A stretch of DNA of 64,000 bases from NCBI RefSeq assembly GCF_004337985.1, contig NW_021940923.1, positions 310,001 to 374,000 on the forward strand, written 5' to 3'. Both the position numbers and the translations under genes were made by a program. Positions 60,018 to 64,000 of the stretch are shown here, piece after piece. Positions within the stretch are counted from its first letter, which is position 1. Each line of letters begins with the position of its first letter. The stretch is from Pyricularia pennisetigena (Eukaryota > Ascomycota > Sordariomycetes > Magnaporthales > Pyriculariaceae). The notes beneath the pieces were generated by a model. It saw only the letters and a program-made list of their open reading frames with translations, searched no databases and was not told the DNA's origin.

Positions 60018-60349
60018 ACGTCGGGTACCCCCTGCTCGGCCTCCCGCCCCCCTACTCGGTACCTAAAAGTAACTGTATAACCACGTTTACCTTTCATATT
60101 TTCTTATAAATATTTCGACCAATTTTTCATTTTTGGATTTACTTTTTTCTGTTTTTTATTTTCCATTTTCCAATAAAACAATATACCGAGAATCAGTTTA
60201 TTTCCGATATTAATAACGTTAACAATGGCGAATTAGCTGCAAAAACCTCCTGAAAATAGGGGATCCCTAAATTTACATTTTAAAATCGATTTAAAGGTTT
60301 TCAATTTTATAAATCAACGCAAAACCCTTTTGAAAAACTTTCTACGGAG

Positions 60350-62430
60350 TAGGAAAAATATTTATTTAATTAGGTATCTACCCAAACAATTTCAAGGCTT
60401 CCGCCAACGCATTAAAAATTACGTTTTTCTACCGAACGAATTTTTTAAACCGCCGGAAAAATAAACAATTTTGGAAAACGTTAGATAACCCGTTTTTTGA
60501 TTTATTATCCAATTTCAAAACCCAAAGGCCTCGGCCAAAAACAACGCCCGGGTTATTGGGGTTATTATAAAAATAAATAAATTTTGGTGGTTTTATATTA
60601 TTAAGCCCGTTACTAACGATATTGAACCGGAAAGTCGGTGGAATATGGACGAAGCCAGTATAATAAAAGGTAAAATATTTAACGGCCTAATATTAGGTTT
60701 TAACGGAATTCGGTCGTTACAGCGAGAAAAACCCGGAACGCGTGGTTGGACGATTATAATCGAATATATATCGGTTACGGGTAATACCCTTTTTCCCCTC
60801 GTTATATTTAAAAGAAGAAAGGTATAATAAAAATGGTTTCCAACGGACTTAAACCTTAATACTAATTGGCAATTTTATATAACTAAAAACGGGTGGACAA
60901 ATAACAAAACCGTTATCGAATGGTTAAACAAAGTGTTTATTCCGTATATTTAACCTAACACCCCTAAAAAGCGGTTATTAACTTTCGACGGCCACGGATT
61001 ATATATTGTGAATATGGTTAGCGCAGGGCTAATCATATTAGCTGCCCTGTATTATTTAATAACAGTTAGCACGTGCTAATTTTATTAATCACCCTGTATC
61101 GAATAAATAAGTAAATAATAAATAAAACGTATACGCGTTTATACACACAAAGCTTTATATATTACGTCTTTATTTATAGTTTTAACAATATAGCAAATAC
61201 GTTATAAATAATTTAACTTAAAAGTATAATGCACGTACTATAACTTATATTATATATACGATGCTAATATGCGTCGGTTTAAATCCCGTTGCGGTCGCAA
61301 ATTCTTTGTGTATGCATAAATACAATGGGCCGTTAGGCTGAATAAATTGGTAGGTCAATCACATAAATAAGACCAAATCATTTAACGTAACCCCGCATTC
61401 CGGACATCCGAATCGAAAATCTGCACCTACGGATTCGAATACGTAATTCACAGTTTAGCATTAAATTTATTACCTTTATAATTTTCATCGATTCAACGAT
61501 TTCACGAATCGATTGTGCAATAATAATATATCATATCTATTACCCGCCAATAGACTGTTATTTGCCATTTCAATGTTCCATTAACCTTATACGTAATCCA
61601 TTTTTCCCCGCGTTTAAAATTGAGCTTATTTTATCTCGTAACTTCCTTACATATATAATGGACGAATTTATGTTTTTTTATTTGCACAATAGTATTTAAC
61701 TCCTATATTTACCCCTTCATTTGTTATACGTTTTCCAATTATTGGATTTATCGGTTTTTGGGCCGTTAAAAGAGGTTTATCGAGCTTAATTTGGATTTAA
61801 CCAATTTTGCTGTTTCACAGTTGTTGGAAAACGAAGTTTCTTTTTTTGCTATAATAGAGCCAGATCGAAAATATTTACAGTACAAAATATTCAATCTGGG
61901 TGGCGTATAACGGGTTTACCGCCGGTAAATCTGGTTAAACCATTTTGAAACCTTTTTTTGTTAAAAAAATAGCAACGCCAACGTTATGAAAAATACAAAT
62001 AACGGTTTATAAAGGGATAAAACACCGAAAACCCCAACCTAAAAAGTTAACGACCCCGTTTTTATTTATTTGGAAAACCTTTAAAACTACCTAAAATATT
62101 CGATTTTATATGCAAAAACTTTCCCATTCCAGCAAAACCAACGCTATTTTAGATTTCTTATTTGCAAAAATCCAAAAAACGCTCCGAAACCAAAAACATA
62201 CTTTTGGTTAACGCGCAGCAAAAAGTCAGTTCATTGCAAATATTATTGGAAGCAATACGGCCGGCGAAAAAAGGGTAACTCCGGATCCAAGCGACTTTTT
62301 GGTTAATAAACAGGATATTATTGGATTACAGGAAAATAATATAAAGAATTTGGAATTTTTAGCTGATAAAAAAAAGGTTAATAAACCGGAACAGCCTGAA
62401 AACGATTATATTTTTATTCGTTAATAATTT
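60350..62430 (+). pseudogene. Pogo-type transposase 2, split by a SINE-like insertion
   Basis: Catalytic blocks: RWNMDEASIIKGKIFNGLI (about 60640), GWTIIIEYISVTGNTLFPLV (about 60750), LLTFDGHGLYI (about 60976-61006), then after the insertion MDEFMFF (61658), FQLLDLSVFGPLKEVYRA (about 61735-61785) and SGWRITGLPPVNLVKPF (about 61900). All three Asp positions of the DDD triad are still present, unlike element 1, but the frame has several stops and the 644-bp insertion. The N-terminal DNA-binding part is hard to read. Confidence 0.82.
61007..61650 (+). mobile_element. SINE-like element, copy 2
   Basis: 644 bp, reverse complement of copy 1 along its whole length. Flanked by ATATAT (61001-61006 and 61651-61656), a 6-bp duplication in AT-rich sequence. 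Removing it restores the transposase frame (GGATTATATA joined to ATGGACGAATTT). Confidence 0.78.
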
Positions 62431-62539
62431 TTCATTTAAATTAGTTTATAAAATTAGGTATTTCGTTGTTAAACTCATAGGTATAGCCAATAAAAGGGCT
62501 GGCTATTAGGGGGTACCCGACATTGAATGACATTAACCC

Positions 62540-62868
62540 CATACGGATTGTAAATTTAATGGTTTTGCGTTATTTGGATTAAAATTTATATATAAAAATT
62601 CCTTTCGCTTATACGATTTTCTACATATAAATTTTAACGGATTATAATCGTTACTAGTAAAATACGGAATGGGTACTAATATTGTTTATAAATTAGTAAA
62701 AGGGATACCGCTATAAACGAATAAAACTTGGGCTATATCCAATTTTTAATTGGCGTACCGGGTGCAAAAGATTTTGGATTTATAAAAAAGGCCTACCAAT
62801 TCTTATTTTTAACGATATTTTCTTTTTCTAATGTTTTGCGTGGTTATGGAATAGTAAGGGAGTGTCGG
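62540..62868 (+). pseudogene. Possible piggyBac-like transposase fragment
   Basis: Two frames give KYGMGTNIVYKLVKGIP (about 62660-62710) and AYQFLFLTIFSFSNVLRGYG (about 62790-62848), which resemble the NDTQxVxxLVxxLP and VFLDNLFSSPxLFxxLRxxG blocks of fungal piggyBac-type transposases. A frameshift separates them and stops are present. The match is by eye only; it is cut at 62868 by an end of the 9-bp family. Confidence 0.35.
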
Positions 62869-63057
62869 TCGCAAAAATGCGAAAAGTTCCGCTATAAACG
62901 GCGAAGATTAACAAATTGTCCTCAGATATAAACTAAAGCGTTCTTTGGATGAACTCACAGGTACATTGCAAAACCGCAATTAAGCTACGAATTGGAGCAA
63001 AGCGAACGAAGTGGATCAATTGTGGAGCTCTGGGCTTCAGGGATAAGCCCTGAGACT
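62869..63057 (-). mobile_element. Solitary end of the 9-bp-duplication family
   Basis: CCGCTATAAACGGCGAAGAT ... CTTTGGATGAACTCACAGGT ... GGGATAAGCCCTGAGACTA matches the left terminal 180 bases of copies 1 and 2 in reverse, ending in the terminal repeat at 63057. Confidence 0.8.
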
Positions 63058-63215
63058 ACTAAGTTCAACGATTAAAAGAATTAATTGTGCAATAATAATA
63101 TATTTTCTCTTTTACCTGCTAGTAGACGGTTATTTGCCACTTTAACGTTCCATTAGCCTTATACCTGATTCACCTTTTCCCCCCGTCAAACCTATTCCAT
63201 TTCGTAAACTTTATA
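63058..63215 (+). mobile_element. SINE-like repeat fragment
   Basis: About 150 bases homologous to 61490-61650: TTGTGCAATAATAATATATT, GACGGTTATTTGCCACTTTA, ACGTTCCATTAGCCTTATAC. Only the end opposite to the tRNA-like part is present. Confidence 0.75.
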
Positions 63216-63239
63216 TAGAATCTAGTGCAAATAAAGTGC

Positions 63240-63395
63240 AAATACCTGCCACGAACGGCCAATTGTGACAAATTGTCCTTAAACTATAACGGGCGCGATT
63301 CTTCCGGCCAATATAACCGGTTGAAAAACTATGTGGCTAAAAGGTATATGGGGCGTTCGGACCCCGTAAAGGTCTAATTTAAACATTAAAACTAA
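63240..63395 (+). mobile_element. Right end of the 9-bp-duplication family, diverged
   Basis: GACAAATTGTCC, GGGCGCGATT, CGGCCAATATAACCGGTTGA, GGCTAAAAGGTATATGGGGC follow the right terminal segment of copy 1 (44885-45015) in the same order and end AAAACTA. Strongly mutated. Confidence 0.75.
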
Positions 63396-64000
63396 ATGTC
63401 TTTATCGATAATAATTTTGCTATCGAGGCCAGTACCAGCGAAAAGGGCAAAATATCCGAAATTGGCCGCATTGTTAAGGCGTTGCTTTTTAGGAAGCCTA
63501 TAAATATAAAGGTAAGTTAAGGTTTCCGATTATTATAAGGTAATATACGTAAAAATACCCACTTTCTTGAATCACGATCGAAATGAGCATGAATTAAAGC
63601 ATTTCCCACTATTGTGGTTTGATTTTAAATTAGTACTTTCGGTTGTTTGGAAAGCTTAACTAAATTTGAATTCGTTTTTTATTCGTGGGGCTTACTTACT
63701 GTTTTCAAAATGTGAAAAAGAACTTACAAGGAATTGGGCTTTTGAATCGACAGAAATTGCATGAAAATTAGGGCATACATAAATTGTAAAAAGGGTAGGA
63801 TATACGTAAAGGAGGCCATTTTCGGGACAATATTTTATATCCGTTGTGCATTTAAAAACAATATTAGGTCCTTTATAATCGCATGTTTCTTTAATATTAT
63901 CGTAATACGATTGGAGTTGTTTAATTTTCTTTTCGTTGTGGGTTTTAAAATATGTATGCCGTAATTTTCGGTTATTTTTAAGGGCGCTAATAGCATCAGA
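63396..64000. other. AT-rich sequence, nothing recognised
   Basis: No domain or terminal repeat seen. A 67-codon frame at 63761-63964 is Ile/Phe/Lys-rich and could be chance in AT-rich DNA. Confidence 0.4.

Larger units (their letters stand above)
60018..62523 (+). mobile_element. Pogo-type DNA transposon 2
   Basis: Inverted ends ACGTCGGGTACCCCCT (60018) and ATGTCGGGTACCCCCT (reverse complement at 62523), about 16 bp. Left flank TA at 60016-60017; the right flank reads TG rather than TA. Contains a DDE_1 transposase remnant and, inside it, SINE-like copy 2. Without that insertion it is about 1.86 kb, close to element 1 in size but with different ends. Confidence 0.8.

Noticed and set aside
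57243..61640. A single large DNA transposon with 650-bp inverted ends enclosing 3 kb
   Set aside because: Each 650-bp unit has its own flanking duplication in a different host (copia D and pogo 2), so they are two separate insertions in opposite orientation.
63761..63964. 67-codon plus-strand frame at the right end
   Set aside because: Ile/Phe/Lys-rich, no motif, expected by chance in AT-rich DNA.

Overview
The window looks like the nuclear genome of a filamentous ascomycete (Pezizomycotina; a sordariomycete-like fungus is my inference). The left 12 kb has intron-bearing genes with short GT..AG introns, a secreted subtilase, a tyrosinase and a fungal UDP-glycosyltransferase. From about 12.8 kb to the end it is an AT-rich block of transposons, degraded in the way repeat-induced point mutation (RIP) does: dense TA, Gln/Trp codons turned into stops, Cys and His turned into Tyr, Asp into Asn.

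Gene-bearing part (1-12.8 kb): 3' part of a tyrosinase (30-1138, +); a broken MFS sugar transporter (1437-2257, -); a 389-bp MITE-like element (2848-3236); a two-exon UDP-glycosyltransferase (3526-4899, +); a long AT-rich spacer with an old SINE-like fragment (about 5990-6225); a nine-exon secreted subtilisin-family protease (8287-11656, +); and a frameshifted O-methyltransferase remnant (11931-12285, -). Nothing shows that these genes work in one pathway.

Transposon part (12.8-64 kb): target-site duplications let much of the insertion order be read. A plus-strand copia copy (15018-16151, perhaps continuing at 47413-47956 and 55671-60017) is interrupted by a non-autonomous element of a family with 9-bp duplications (copy 3). 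Copy 3 is split by a pogo-type DNA transposon (16273-18157, TA duplication) and by a minus-strand copia nest (19278-45376, duplication ATACC). Inside that nest sits chromodomain gypsy 1 (24441-39602, duplication GAAAT), and inside it gypsy 2 (26212-33464, duplication CGCGG). Gypsy 3 is truncated (41620-42943). Copies 1 and 2 of the 9-bp family (43149-45015 and 45494-47356) are complete. A full-length copia (47957-55665, duplication GTACG, two 580-bp LTRs) lies in the older copia. Two 650-bp SINE-like elements carrying tRNA-like promoter boxes (57238-57897 and 61007-61650) interrupt a copia and a second pogo-type element (60018-62523). The right end holds a piggyBac-like fragment and solitary termini of the same families.

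The most unusual observation is that both chromodomain gypsy elements carry, between the end of pol and the 3' LTR, a coding frame on the opposite strand that converges with pol. In gypsy 1 it is about 520 codons long and preceded by a 120-bp tandem array; in gypsy 2 it encodes a coiled coil. All transposon genes here are broken, so they inform on history and on element architecture rather than on present function.
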